Source: Pseudomonadota bacterium (lineage in GTDB: Bacteria; Pseudomonadota; Gammaproteobacteria; Steroidobacterales; Steroidobacteraceae). Taken from it: 64,000 bases of DNA. Location of the stretch: contig CANGJP010000002.1 in assembly GCA_947454465.1 (NCBI GenBank), positions 57,268 through 121,267 of the forward strand. The letters are read 5' to 3'. Shown one piece after another: positions 1 to 9,104 of the stretch. The notes beneath the pieces were generated by a model. The model was not told where the DNA came from and did no database searches. It saw nothing but the letters and a program-made list of their open reading frames with translations. The stretch's first letter is position 1. Each line of letters starts with the position of its first letter. The position numbers were made by a program, and so were the translations under genes.

Positions 1-37
1 GCGCATAGGGTCGTGCGATAGTGGCTTTTTCGGCCAT
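1..37 (-). CDS. atpH: ATP synthase delta subunit, N-terminal fragment
   Basis: Only the first 12 codons are inside the window, reading MAEKATIARPYA on the minus strand, which is the typical start of F1 delta (OSCP-like) subunits. Delta links the F1 head to the peripheral b stalk. A good ribosome site (AAGGGAG) overlaps the atpF stop codon 10 nt upstream, so translation is probably coupled to atpF. The order atpI-B-E-F-H supports the call, and the rest of the operon should lie to the left of the window. Confidence 0.9.
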   Translation of the reverse strand, partial: MAEKATIARPYA

Positions 38-47
38 GCTTACTCCC

Positions 48-527
48 TTATCCGCGCTCGATTTCAACAGCCAGCTGTTCGATCAGATCAGCATGAGCTT
101 TTGCATCAATTTCACGACCCAAAACCCGCGCTGCACCGGCAATGGCTAAGGTACCGACTTCAGCACGCAACTGATCACGTAAGCGGCCTTTTTCCAGCGA
201 CACTTCTTGCTGTGCATCGCTAATCAACCGCTGCCCTTCAGCCCGCGCGGTATTTTTCGCTTCGTCAACCATTTCATTGGAACGACGATTGGCTTGCTCA
301 ACAATGTTGGCAGCCTTATCGCGCGCTTCTTTAATGATACCAGTCGCTTGAGCCTTGGCCTCCACAAGAGATTGTTGACTCTTGTCTGCAGCACTTAAAC
401 CTTCAGCGATTTTCTTCTGACGCTCTTCAATAGCATTGGTCAGTTCCGGCCAGATAAATTTGACTGAAAACCAGATCAGGATCGCGAATGCGATGCCTTG
501 ACCAATCATAGTTGCATTAAGGTTCAT
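48..527 (-). CDS. atpF: F0F1 ATP synthase subunit b
   Basis: This is the peripheral-stalk subunit of the F0 sector, holding the F1 head against rotation. The 159-residue protein is close to the 156 of E. coli. It has one N-terminal membrane segment (about residues 5-25, ending FIWPELTNAIEER) followed by a long charged, alanine-rich helix expected to form the right-handed b dimer. It lies between atpE and atpH in the conserved operon order, with short gaps. Nothing is unusual about it. Confidence 0.97.
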   Translation of the reverse strand: MNLNATMIGQGIAFAILIWFSVKFIWPELTNAIEERQKKIAEGLSAADKSQQSLVEAKAQATGIIKEARDKAANIVEQANRRSNEMVDEAKNTARAEGQRLISDAQQEVSLEKGRLRDQLRAEVGTLAIAGAARVLGREIDAKAHADLIEQLAVEIERG

Positions 528-556
528 GGCGGTCCCGCAGTGATGCGCTTAACGAA

Positions 557-892
<336 letters not shown>

Positions 893-899
893 TCAAACT

Positions 900-1745
<846 letters not shown>

Positions 1746-1764
1746 CTACAATCAGTCCCATCCG

Positions 1765-2160
1765 TCAACGCGAGCTACGAAACGCCGCGTAACCATAAAC
1801 AAGAAAACTCACCACATACGCCGCCAGCACATAGGCCGGCTTCAATGCTGGAGAACGAAAAGCAATCACAAGCAAAGCCAAGGTCAGCAGCACCTTAATA
1901 GCCCAGCCCATCACAAAACCCCACATCACTCGGGCCGTCGAAGCACCCACTCCATGCCGGAGCACAGAAAATGCCATATAGGCCGTTGCCAACACGCTAA
2001 CCCCGCCGCCAACCGAAACTGATAATGCCTGCCTGGCACCTAGGGCCAGACCACATACCAATCCCATCAGCGCCGTGGCAAGCACTTGACTGGATACAAC
2101 CACCAAGGCCTGTCGCCTTGCTTTTGTAACCGGGTTACTGATCACCTGAACCACCGGCAT
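1765..2160 (-). CDS. atpI: ATP synthase accessory subunit I
   Basis: AtpI is a small four-helix membrane protein that precedes atpB and assists c-ring assembly or ion supply. The open frame runs to 2184, but that codon is GTG without a ribosome site. I prefer the ATG at 2160, giving 131 residues against 126 in E. coli. Four hydrophobic segments are visible and the spacing to atpB is 22 nt. The family is weakly conserved, so the call rests mainly on position and topology. Confidence 0.85.
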   Translation of the reverse strand: MPVVQVISNPVTKARRQALVVVSSQVLATALMGLVCGLALGARQALSVSVGGGVSVLATAYMAFSVLRHGVGASTARVMWGFVMGWAIKVLLTLALLVIAFRSPALKPAYVLAAYVVSFLVYGYAAFRSSR

Positions 2161-2246
2161 AAAAACTGGGCATGAAAAAACCACACGCTAACGCGATGTG
2201 GCCAATTTCGAATCTCCACCGGCATGGCCGCTGGTGAAGGCCGCGC

Positions 2247-2275
2247 ATTATAGGGAGTGAAAACTTGAGCTTCAA
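2247..2275 (-). promoter_or_regulatory. Sigma-70 promoter of the atp operon
   Basis: Read on the minus strand, TTGAAG and a perfect TATAAT are separated by 17 nt, giving a predicted start near 2240 and a leader of about 80 nt before atpI. A short hairpin (CACCGGC/GCTGGTG, plus-strand 2217-2236) falls at the very 5' end of that leader. This is the only good promoter-like match between parB and atpI. Confidence 0.7.
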
Positions 2276-2357
2276 GAAATGCCAAGTAATTTATTTCTCA
2301 AAGATGCTCATTAATGAGGGTTCAGGACTCAGAAACGTCCAAGATCCAGCGCGAAAT

Positions 2358-3260
2358 TCATTTGATTCGGGCAAGAATACCGTCCAGCTCGTCCAGAGTA
2401 TGGTAAGTGATCATCAGCTTCCCACCACCCTTGCTGCTGTGCTGCAACTGAACTTTGGCACCCAGTTTTTCCGCCAAATCACTTTCGAGACGCTTTATGT
2501 CCGGATCCGGCCTAGTCAAAGGGGCATCCGACTCACCTTCATTTTTTTCCATGCGGCGAACCAGCGCTTCGGTATCACGCACTGATAATCCTTTTTTCAC
2601 CACCAGAAAGCCCACTTCAACCTGCCGTCGAACACCGGTCAGTCCGAGCAGGGCACGCGCATGCCCCATTTCCAGTTCGCCTTTTTCCAGCAAACCCTTC
2701 ACCTCGTCAGCCAAGTCCAACAAGCGCAATAAATTAGAAACAGCGGCACGCGAACGACCAACAGCCTCTGCAGCAGTTTGGTGCGTCATCTCAAATTCAC
2801 TGATCAATCGTGCTAGCGCCTTCGCTTCTTCGAGTGGATTTAAATTTTCGCGCTGGATGTTCTCAATGAGTGCCATAGCAATAGCCGATTCATCCGGAAT
2901 ACGACGAATCAATGCCGGCACATCGTGCAGACCTGCCAATTGCGCGGCTCGCCAGCGTCGCTCACCGGCAATGATCTCGTAACGTAACGGCTGTCCGGGC
3001 GTCTGCTCCCCTAATGGACGCACCACAATAGGCTGAATAATGCCTTGCACCTTGATCGACTCGGCCAATTCCTGCAGCGACTCCTGCTGCATATCAATGC
3101 GCGGCTGATACTTACCGCGCTGCAACAAATCCACGGGTAAACGAGCCAGATCGCCATCTCTGGCAACAGCCGGCGCAGCAGCCTCAGGCTGACGGGGCGG
3201 GGGTGTCTGGCTCAGCAACGCGCCGAGACCCCGCCCTAAACTGGAACGCTTGGTGACCAT
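2358..3260 (-). CDS. parB: Chromosome-partitioning protein ParB
   Basis: ParB is a parS-binding CTPase clamp that loads ParA/SMC-dependent chromosome segregation near the origin. The 300-residue protein starts with the ParA-stimulating basic motif (KRSSLGRGLGALL). It has the CTP-binding GERRWRAA at about 99-106, a helix-turn-helix around 160-182 (AEAVGRSRAAVSNLLRLLDL) and a C-terminal dimer domain. It follows parA after 70 nt on the same strand. I saw no convincing parS 16-mer in the window, so the sites are probably elsewhere near the origin. Confidence 0.97.
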   Translation of the reverse strand: MVTKRSSLGRGLGALLSQTPPPRQPEAAAPAVARDGDLARLPVDLLQRGKYQPRIDMQQESLQELAESIKVQGIIQPIVVRPLGEQTPGQPLRYEIIAGERRWRAAQLAGLHDVPALIRRIPDESAIAMALIENIQRENLNPLEEAKALARLISEFEMTHQTAAEAVGRSRAAVSNLLRLLDLADEVKGLLEKGELEMGHARALLGLTGVRRQVEVGFLVVKKGLSVRDTEALVRRMEKNEGESDAPLTRPDPDIKRLESDLAEKLGAKVQLQHSSKGGGKLMITYHTLDELDGILARIK

Positions 3261-3330
3261 AATGTTTCAGTGATGAACTGCAAAAGGATGGGAGTGTACT
3301 CGCGGGCGGCAGCAACACTCCAGCCGAAAT

Positions 3331-4137
3331 CTATACAACGACCTCTCCCACCAACGCCAAACCGGCTTTTCGATCGTCTTCACGACGCAACATTTCCCCT
3401 GCTAGCGCCAGATACGCCAGCGCTCCGCGTGAATCCTTGTCATAGACCAGCGCAGGCTGACCGTGACTGGGCGCCTCCGCCAAGCGTATGTTGCGCGGGA
3501 TCATGGTGCGATACACGCGCTCCCCAAAATGCTCGATTAATTGGCGCGAGACCTCATTAGCAAGATTGTTACGAGGATCATACATCGTGCGCAAGATACC
3601 CTCGATATGCAGCTCTGAATTGGCCGTGGCCTTGATTTGCTCAATGGTATCGACCAATGCAGTCAATCCTTCTAGTGCGTAATATTCACATTGCATGGGA
3701 ATTAATACCGAGTCTGCTGCAACCAATGCGTTGATCGTGAGCATGTTCAAAGACGGTGGGCAATCAATAACAATGACATCGAACTGCGCCCGAATTGTCG
3801 CCAACACATCACGCAACCTCGCCTCAGCACCAGGCTTACCCGTTAATTCGACCTCTGCCGCGACCAGATCCTGATTACCTGGCAACAAAGTAAATTTGCT
3901 GTGTTCAATGGACTGCAAGGCTTGCTCAATCGTGCATTCACCCAATAGCACCTCAGTCAACGAATACTGCAAACCTCGCTTTTCAACGCCACACCCCATG
4001 GTGGCATTACCCTGAGGGTCCATATCAACCAGTAAAACACGCCGCTGTGTAGCAGCCAGCGACGCCGTCAGGTTGACGCTGGTAGTGGTCTTACCCACGC
4101 CCCCCTTCTGATTGGTTATTGCGATGACACGTTTCAT
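3331..4137 (-). CDS. parA: Chromosome-partitioning ATPase ParA (Soj type)
   Basis: ParA is a deviant Walker-A ATPase that binds the nucleoid and positions ParB-parS complexes. The 268-residue protein shows KGGVGKTT at about 11-18, the switch region DMDPQGNATMGCG, and Walker B VIVIDCPPSLNMLT. It lacks the N-terminal DNA-binding extension of plasmid type Ia ParA, which fits a chromosomal protein. It is followed by parB and preceded by rsmG, the usual gammaproteobacterial order. The 126-nt gap to rsmG is AT-rich with no clear terminator. Confidence 0.97.
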   Translation of the reverse strand: MKRVIAITNQKGGVGKTTTSVNLTASLAATQRRVLLVDMDPQGNATMGCGVEKRGLQYSLTEVLLGECTIEQALQSIEHSKFTLLPGNQDLVAAEVELTGKPGAEARLRDVLATIRAQFDVIVIDCPPSLNMLTINALVAADSVLIPMQCEYYALEGLTALVDTIEQIKATANSELHIEGILRTMYDPRNNLANEVSRQLIEHFGERVYRTMIPRNIRLAEAPSHGQPALVYDKDSRGALAYLALAGEMLRREDDRKAGLALVGEVVV

Positions 4138-4263
4138 TAAAGTGCGGATTTAGTGACAATGGACGGTAGACTACTCAAAAAACATTATGGACACGCTATA
4201 AAAATAATTTTCATAAGCGGAGTAGTAACGGTTTGAACACTCCGTTAGCACAACCGCCAGCAA

Positions 4264-4881
4264 TCAACAGCGGCAGAGTTCCACAAGATGCCGCTGCTCG
4301 TCCAGCCCAGGAACTTCCAGCTCGTGAACTGTCACAACCTGCCATCCTTTTGGAACATTGGCTAGTTCGGCTTCAGGATAGCGCCCCTTCATCGCTAGTA
4401 ATCTCCCCTGATCCGCACACAGATGACCACACCAAAGCACGAAATTTTCTATCGAACCCATAGCACGCGACACCACAGAATCAAATCGACGGGCTGGCCG
4501 ATAATCCTGCGCCCGAGTGTGCAGCACAGCAACATTTTGTAGTTTCATAACCTGCACAGCGTGCGCAACGAATCTTAACTTCTTGTTAATCGAATCAACC
4601 AATAAAAATTCTTTATCTGGATTGACTACCGCTAGAGGCAATCCTGGAAAGCCGGCCCCGGTGCCGATGTCGGCAATATAAGTACCATGCAAATAGGGCT
4701 GAATCGACAAGCTGTCTAACAGGTGCTTACTCTGCTGCTGATGCGGATCGCGAATTGCTGTGAGATTAATGCGCTGATTCCAATCATTGAGTTCGTGCAA
4801 CAATGTCTGCAACGCAGCACAACGATCTTTGTCCAACGACAAACCAAATTGCGCAGCTGCCTTAACTAAGGTGTCGCTCAT
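4264..4881 (-). CDS. rsmG: 16S rRNA (guanine527-N7)-methyltransferase
   Basis: RsmG (GidB) methylates G527 of 16S rRNA using S-adenosylmethionine; loss gives low-level streptomycin resistance in other bacteria. The 205-residue length is normal. The SAM-binding motif IADIGTGAGFPGLPLA lies at about 69-84. In many relatives mnmG (gidA) lies directly upstream; here a cytochrome c4 gene takes that place, so the mnmE-mnmG part of the block has been moved or lost from this position. Confidence 0.97.
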   Translation of the reverse strand: MSDTLVKAAAQFGLSLDKDRCAALQTLLHELNDWNQRINLTAIRDPHQQQSKHLLDSLSIQPYLHGTYIADIGTGAGFPGLPLAVVNPDKEFLLVDSINKKLRFVAHAVQVMKLQNVAVLHTRAQDYRPARRFDSVVSRAMGSIENFVLWCGHLCADQGRLLAMKGRYPEAELANVPKGWQVVTVHELEVPGLDEQRHLVELCRC

Positions 4882-4914
4882 ATTCTGATCTGTTGCTTAC
4901 TTTATAAATTGGCA

Positions 4915-4942
4915 GTAAAGAAAAGGCCGGGAGCGCCGGCCT
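4915..4942 (-). terminator. Rho-independent terminator after cytochrome c4
   Basis: AGGCCGG/CCGGCCT form a 7-bp GC stem around a 5-nt loop. On the minus strand the stem is followed by TTTTCTTT. It sits about 30 nt after the cytochrome c4 stop codon and upstream of rsmG, so it should separate the two transcription units. Confidence 0.85.
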
Positions 4943-4973
4943 CTTACTCATAAAACAGACTGACAACGAATCT

Positions 4974-5594
4974 TTATTTTTTGCACTGACCACTGTCTGC
5001 AATTTGCTTGGTATCACACAAACCAGTCTGACTGGCATAAAAAGCAGCAATCGATTCGATATCCTTATCCGCCAACGCACCGACAATACCCGACATGATG
5101 GCATTTTTGCGCTTACCGCTCTTATAGTCACGTAACGCCTGTACCAGATAATCAGCATGCTGACCGGCCAGGTTGGGATATTCAGGACCTACTGGCTGAC
5201 CATCGGCACCATGACAAGCGGTACATACGGCCGCAGCGGCGGGTGCTGTACCAACTACAGGGGTCTTGCGTGGCCCTTTACCGGCAAAGAAAGCGGCCAT
5301 GTCAGCACGGTCCTGCTCGCTGTTACTCGCTGCATGAGCATGCATCGTAGGATGCGCACGGTCACCTGAGGCGTATTCTTTCAATGCAGCAACCAGATAG
5401 GCCGACTGCTGACCACCTAACTTTGGCACGCTGTAAGTGGGCGAAGCGTTCTTATAGTTAGGGATGCCGTGGCAACCCTGGCAGGTATAAGCCAGTGTTT
5501 TACCTCGCGCAGCATCTCCCTCAGCATGAGCGACCATTGTCGGTGCAAACAACACAAGCACCGCACCCATCAGCAAAGTCAAACGAACCTGCAT
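4974..5594 (-). CDS. Di-haem cytochrome c4
   Basis: This is a periplasmic electron carrier, usually feeding terminal oxidases. Two CXXCH haem motifs (CQGCH in the N-terminal half and CTACH in the C-terminal half) lie in two tandem cytochrome c domains, and methionines suitable as axial ligands follow each (for example PTMHAHA and AIMSGIVG). I start at MQVRLTLLMG, ten codons inside the ORF-track frame, because GGAG precedes it at normal spacing and it begins a clean signal peptide ending AHA. That gives 206 residues. An aa3 oxidase that could accept its electrons is encoded at 35-39 kb; that link is inference. Confidence 0.93.
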   Translation of the reverse strand: MQVRLTLLMGAVLVLFAPTMVAHAEGDAARGKTLAYTCQGCHGIPNYKNASPTYSVPKLGGQQSAYLVAALKEYASGDRAHPTMHAHAASNSEQDRADMAAFFAGKGPRKTPVVGTAPAAAAVCTACHGADGQPVGPEYPNLAGQHADYLVQALRDYKSGKRKNAIMSGIVGALADKDIESIAAFYASQTGLCDTKQIADSGQCKK

Positions 5595-5732
5595 ATCCAC
5601 TCTCCAGACAATCTTTAGGGCCACTGGTTACTCGCGCAAAACGATGCCCATTCAAAACAGCTTGCTTCAAGCCCTTTAATCTTAGCGGAAAGCTACCGCC
5701 GGTGGAAATCATCAGGACAGTAACCGGCTTTT

Positions 5733-5769
5733 CGCAAAACAAAAGGCGCTTTGAATCAGCAAAGCGCCT
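5733..5769 (-). terminator. Rho-independent terminator after rpmE
   Basis: AGGCGCTTTG/CAAAGCGCCT form a perfect 10-bp stem with a 6-nt loop. On the minus strand TTTTGTTTT follows. It lies about 55 nt after the rpmE stop codon. Confidence 0.88.
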
Positions 5770-5824
5770 CGTGCTTGAATTCCAAGGGCTTAAGTGTACA
5801 CAGCCCTAACATAGTAAGAAGCGT

Positions 5825-6025
5825 TTAGCCGCGCGTATATTTCTTACGGAACTTATCTACTCGGCCACCAGTATCAACAGTCTTCTGCTTACCGGTATAG
5901 AACGGGTGGCAGTTAGAACACACTTCGAGCTGCAGATTATTACCTGTGGAACGCGTAGTGAACGCGTTTCCACAACTGCATGTCACGGTGATGTCTTTGT
6001 ATTCAGGATGAATGCCGGCTTTCAT
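5825..6025 (-). CDS. rpmE: 50S ribosomal protein L31, zinc-binding form
   Basis: L31 bridges the large and small subunits. The 66-residue protein keeps the cysteines of the zinc-binding (C+) type in CSCG and CSNCH, so it is the standard rather than the zinc-independent paralogue. The signature HPFYTGKQK is intact. No strong Shine-Dalgarno is visible before the ATG. Instead there is a small hairpin with loop TTCGC, and a terminator-like hairpin further upstream (see the leader feature). It appears monocistronic, with its own terminator downstream. Confidence 0.97.
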   Translation of the reverse strand: MKAGIHPEYKDITVTCSCGNAFTTRSTGNNLQLEVCSNCHPFYTGKQKTVDTGGRVDKFRKKYTRG

Positions 6026-6034
6026 GACTGTATC

Positions 6035-6089
6035 GGGCGCGAAGCCCTGTTCCAGAAAAATGGGGCGCGCAGTGTAGCTGTGCGCCCCC
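6035..6089 (-). promoter_or_regulatory. rpmE 5' leader with terminator-like hairpin
   Basis: On the minus strand, transcripts reaching rpmE must pass a 10-bp GC-rich stem (GGGGCGCAC.../...GCGCCCC, one G-U pair, plus-strand 6062-6088) followed directly by ATTTTT. This has all the parts of an intrinsic terminator only about 37 nt before the start codon. A second small hairpin (GGGC-TTCGC-GCCC, 6035-6047) sits about 10 nt before the ATG. There is no room for a promoter between the first hairpin and the gene. I infer a ribosomal-protein leader giving attenuation or translational feedback by L31; autogenous control of rpmE is known in other bacteria. A plain terminator for leftward transcripts from the upstream region cannot be excluded. 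Confidence 0.55.
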
Positions 6090-6119
6090 TATTGCGCAAG
6101 ATAACTAGATACATCCCTG

Positions 6120-6591
6120 AGCGGTACTATTAACTAGCCCAGCGCAGGCAAACCCTCACACCGCAGCAGCCGAACGCAAACCACAAAAATTTTGCGACAC
6201 CCCTCTCTTTCAAGAGAGAAACTCAAGACTAATTCGGTTATCCACAAAAGCTGTGGATAAGTCTGTGCATGAATACGTAACAAGACTGTCAAAATAGCGT
6301 CATTGCATCGATTTTGTAGGTGTGGTTAAAAATTAACCAGCATAATTTTTCATATAAATCATTAACTTATAGATACCGCTTAAGACTTAGCTTGCTAAAT
6401 GATCACCAAGGCCTGATACCATATGGACCGGTCGGTGGATGTGCATAAACCCTTTTTCTGATTTGCAAAAGCCGAGGAATATGTCAAGAAAAAAAGAGAC
6501 TTTAATCACACTTTAAACTTGCCAACGTCGTGCACGTAAGCCAACACAAGGGTAGCAACCGGTAAACTCCTAAATTCGACCGGCCGAAACC
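6120..6591. other. oriC: Candidate chromosomal replication origin (oriC)
   Basis: This 470-bp gap between rpmE and hemW has no ORF. It contains an inverted pair of perfect DnaA boxes, TTATCCACA at 6238-6246 and TGTGGATAA at 6252-6260, five bases apart. A third consensus box is TGTGCATAA at 6440-6448. One-mismatch boxes are at 6264-6272, 6321-6329 and 6502-6510. An AT-rich tract (about 6326-6375, TTAAAAATTAACC... to ...ATTAACTTATAG) could serve as the unwinding element. It lies within 2.5 kb of rsmG-parAB and in a zone where flanking genes change strand (minus to the left, plus from 10 kb). dnaA itself is not adjacent, and the known neighbours mnmG and rpmH are absent, so this is a strong candidate rather than a proof. 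Confidence 0.6.
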
Positions 6592-7737
6592 CTATCGATC
6601 AAGGAATAAAGACACCAAATCGTTCAAAAACCTTCTGCCCAACTCAGTGGGAAGCCAGACCGAGTCCGGCCCAAGTTCCAACAAACCGCGTTGTTGGGCC
6701 GTTGCCAATTGACTTGCAATAGTTGCCCATTCCAAACCAGTACGCTGCACAAATAAAGACTGGGTAAAGCCCTCGCGCAACCGTAAAGCATTCAGCATGA
6801 ATTCAAACGGTAACTCCGCGGAAGCTACCGGCGCATTTAAGACAACCCTTTGCTGCGCAGAGCTGAGCAGGTATTGGCGTGGTTGTTTTTGCCGCTCAGT
6901 ACGCATGATGTGTCCATTGCGGGTTAATTTGCCATGAGCACCGGCACCAATTCCCAGATAGTCACCGAACTGCCAGTAATTCATGTTATGCACTGACTGA
7001 CAGCCTGCTTGCGCATAAGCAGACACCTCGTATTGTCTAAATCCTGCTGCTGCCAACACTGCCTGACACTCCATCTGCATGGCATAACAATCCTCATCAT
7101 CAGGCAATTGTGGTGGCCGATGAAAAAACGGTGTGCCTGGCTCGAGCGTCAACTGGTAATGAGAAATATGTGTGGGTGAAAGTGCGATAGCCTGATGTAA
7201 ATCAGATAAAGCTGCCTCAACATTTTGCCCTGACAAGCCATACATCAAGTCAAGATTGAAATTATCGATACCCGCACGACGGATTTCATCAACGGCCATC
7301 GCAATGTCATCCTTGCCATGTATTCGACCCAGCTGGTTAAGCTGCCGCGGGTCGAAGCTTTGCGCGCCAAGCGAGACGCGATTAACACCAGCATCACGAT
7401 ATGCGGCAAATCGCCCATGTTCGATCGTTCCAGGATTGGCTTCCAACGTAATTTCAAGATCAGGACTGACGGGCAATCGAACTTTAATTTCAGCTAACAA
7501 GCGCGCGATACTTTCAGGACTGAATAAACTCGGTGTACCACCACCCATGAAGATTGAAACGAGTGGACGGTATTCATGCTCGGTGATATCCAGCGAAAGA
7601 TCTTCAAGCAGTACGTCAACGTATCGCTGCTCAGGGATTTGCACCGGCGCCTTGTGTGAATTGAAATCACAATAAGGGCACTTTTGAACACACCAGGGAA
7701 AATGGATGTATAGCGCCAGTGGCGGCACAGTCAACAC
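6592..7737 (-). CDS. hemW: Haem chaperone HemW (radical SAM)
   Basis: HemW is the coproporphyrinogen-III-dehydrogenase-like radical SAM protein now known as a haem chaperone that binds haem and does not act as HemN. The 381-residue length fits. The cluster motif is C16-x3-C20-x2-C23 followed by DFNSH, the HemW form of the motif. SAM-binding GGGTPS is at about 66. The gene overlaps the start of hemW's upstream partner rdgB by 7 nt, and the rdgB-hemW pair is conserved in gammaproteobacteria. Confidence 0.95.
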   Translation of the reverse strand: MLTVPPLALYIHFPWCVQKCPYCDFNSHKAPVQIPEQRYVDVLLEDLSLDITEHEYRPLVSIFMGGGTPSLFSPESIARLLAEIKVRLPVSPDLEITLEANPGTIEHGRFAAYRDAGVNRVSLGAQSFDPRQLNQLGRIHGKDDIAMAVDEIRRAGIDNFNLDLMYGLSGQNVEAALSDLHQAIALSPTHISHYQLTLEPGTPFFHRPPQLPDDEDCYAMQMECQAVLAAAGFRQYEVSAYAQAGCQSVHNMNYWQFGDYLGIGAGAHGKLTRNGHIMRTERQKQPRQYLLSSAQQRVVLNAPVASAELPFEFMLNALRLREGFTQSLFVQRTGLEWATIASQLATAQQRGLLELGPDSVWLPTELGRRFLNDLVSLFLDR

Positions 7738-8330
7738 TGTCGCACCGAAGATAACGCACCTACCAACATCTGTAATGCTTGCGCCCGATGACTGATGGCA
7801 TTTTTCAGATCGACACTAATTTGCGCAGCAGTACACCCATATTCAGTTAACCAAAAAATCGGATCATAACCAAACCCACCCGTGCCCTGTGCACAACGAG
7901 CAATGCATCCTTCCCAACTGGCCTCACATATGACTGGCTCCGTGTCTACCGCATTACGCACATAAACCAATGCACAACGATAACGTGCTGTACGTTGCTG
8001 ATCGGCAACCGTCTCAAGGGCATACAGCAGCTTATTTAAATTATCTGTATCGCTTGCTTGATCACCGGCATAGCGCGCCGAATAAATACCAGGCGCGCCG
8101 CCAAGGGCATCAACCTCAATTCCAGAATCATCGGCAATTGCAGGTAATCCAGACGCACATGCAGCCTGTCGCGCTTTCAATAACGCATTAGCCACGAAGG
8201 TATTGCCGTCTTCAATTACTTCTTCGGAAGTGAACTGTGACTTCGGCAATACTTCAAAGCCAAAAGGCTGCAGCATCGCCTGAAGTTCACGTAACTTCCC
8301 TGCATTATTTGTAGCAAGTACAACACGCAT
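7731..8330 (-). CDS. rdgB: RdgB/HAM1 XTP/dITP pyrophosphatase
   Basis: RdgB hydrolyses dITP, XTP and related non-canonical nucleotides to monophosphates, keeping them out of DNA and RNA. The 199-residue protein begins with the substrate loop ATNNAGKLREL. It has the catalytic region AIADDSGIEVDALGGAPGIYSARY and the base-recognition GFGYDPIFW. Its ATG shares one base with the rph stop (TGATG) and its end overlaps hemW, so rph-rdgB-hemW is one translationally coupled operon. Confidence 0.96.
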   Translation of the reverse strand: MRVVLATNNAGKLRELQAMLQPFGFEVLPKSQFTSEEVIEDGNTFVANALLKARQAACASGLPAIADDSGIEVDALGGAPGIYSARYAGDQASDTDNLNKLLYALETVADQQRTARYRCALVYVRNAVDTEPVICEASWEGCIARCAQGTGGFGYDPIFWLTEYGCTAAQISVDLKNAISHRAQALQMLVGALSSVRQC

Positions 8331-9082
8331 CAGCGCGAAGTTACTTCAGTTTGCAGTGACTCTAACTGCAGCGCATGCAATTGATTAATCCCTTGCACGG
8401 CAATATTAAGCAACGCATCTAATTCATGACGGTGCAATGCATGACCTTCAGCCGTACCCTGAATTTCTACAAATCCACCGCCATTATTCATCACAATATT
8501 CATGTCTGTTTCAGCACTGGAATCTTCCGCATAGTCTAGATCCAGCACAGGCTGCCCTGACCAAATGCCGACCGATATAGCCGCCACCTGCGCATGAATC
8601 GGGTTGACTCGAATCAGGCTTTTTCGTAGCAAGGAATCAACTGCATCGACCATCGCAACGTAGGCACCGGTGATAGCGGCAGTACGGGTGCCACCATCAG
8701 CCTGCAGGACATCACAATCAATAGTAATCGTACGCTCCCCCAACCCTTTCAAGTCAATGACCGCGCGCAAAGCGCGACCAATAAGACGCTGAATTTCCTG
8801 AGTGCGCCCTGTTTGCTTACCCTTAGCGGCTTCGCGGGGCGAGCGAGTATGTGTTGCTCGCGGTAACATGCCGTACTCCGCCGTAACCCAACCCTGTGCC
8901 TTACCACGTAGGAAAGAAGGGACACTTTCTTCTACTGAAGCTGTACACAACACGCGCGTCTGACCAAATTCCACCAACACCGACCCCTCGGCATGACGGG
9001 TAAAGCCACGAGTAAATTTGACTGAGCGCAATTCATCACCGGCTCGACCGCTGGGCCGAGTAGTAGCCTGACTGGAATTCAT
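8330..9082 (-). CDS. rph: Ribonuclease PH
   Basis: RNase PH is a phosphorolytic 3'-5' exoribonuclease that trims tRNA 3' ends. The ORF track starts 31 codons earlier, but I use the ATG at 9082. AGGT lies about 8 nt before it, and the protein then runs from [30 protein letters not shown] as in the family, with 250 residues. The phosphate-binding and catalytic arginine/aspartate region [21 protein letters not shown] is intact. It is the first gene of rph-rdgB-hemW and follows a PP2C phosphatase gene by about 20 nt. Confidence 0.95.
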   Translation of the reverse strand: MNSSQATTRPSGRAGDELRSVKFTRGFTRHAEGSVLVEFGQTRVLCTASVEESVPSFLRGKAQGWVTAEYGMLPRATHTRSPREAAKGKQTGRTQEIQRLIGRALRAVIDLKGLGERTITIDCDVLQADGGTRTAAITGAYVAMVDAVDSLLRKSLIRVNPIHAQVAAISVGIWSGQPVLDLDYAEDSSAETDMNIVMNNGGGFVEIQGTAEGHALHRHELDALLNIAVQGINQLHALQLESLQTEVTSR

Positions 9083-9104
9083 ATTCGACCTAAATGAGTT
9101 TGGG

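Noticed and set aside
3262-3280. TGTTTCAGTGATGAAC upstream of parB as a parS site
   Set aside because: Only the first half resembles TGTTTCACGTGAAACA; the palindrome is not formed and the second half is shifted.
5941-5976. Inverted-repeat-like GTGGAACGCG...CGCGTTTCCAC as an operator
   Set aside because: It is inside rpmE coding sequence and is explained by the encoded residues.
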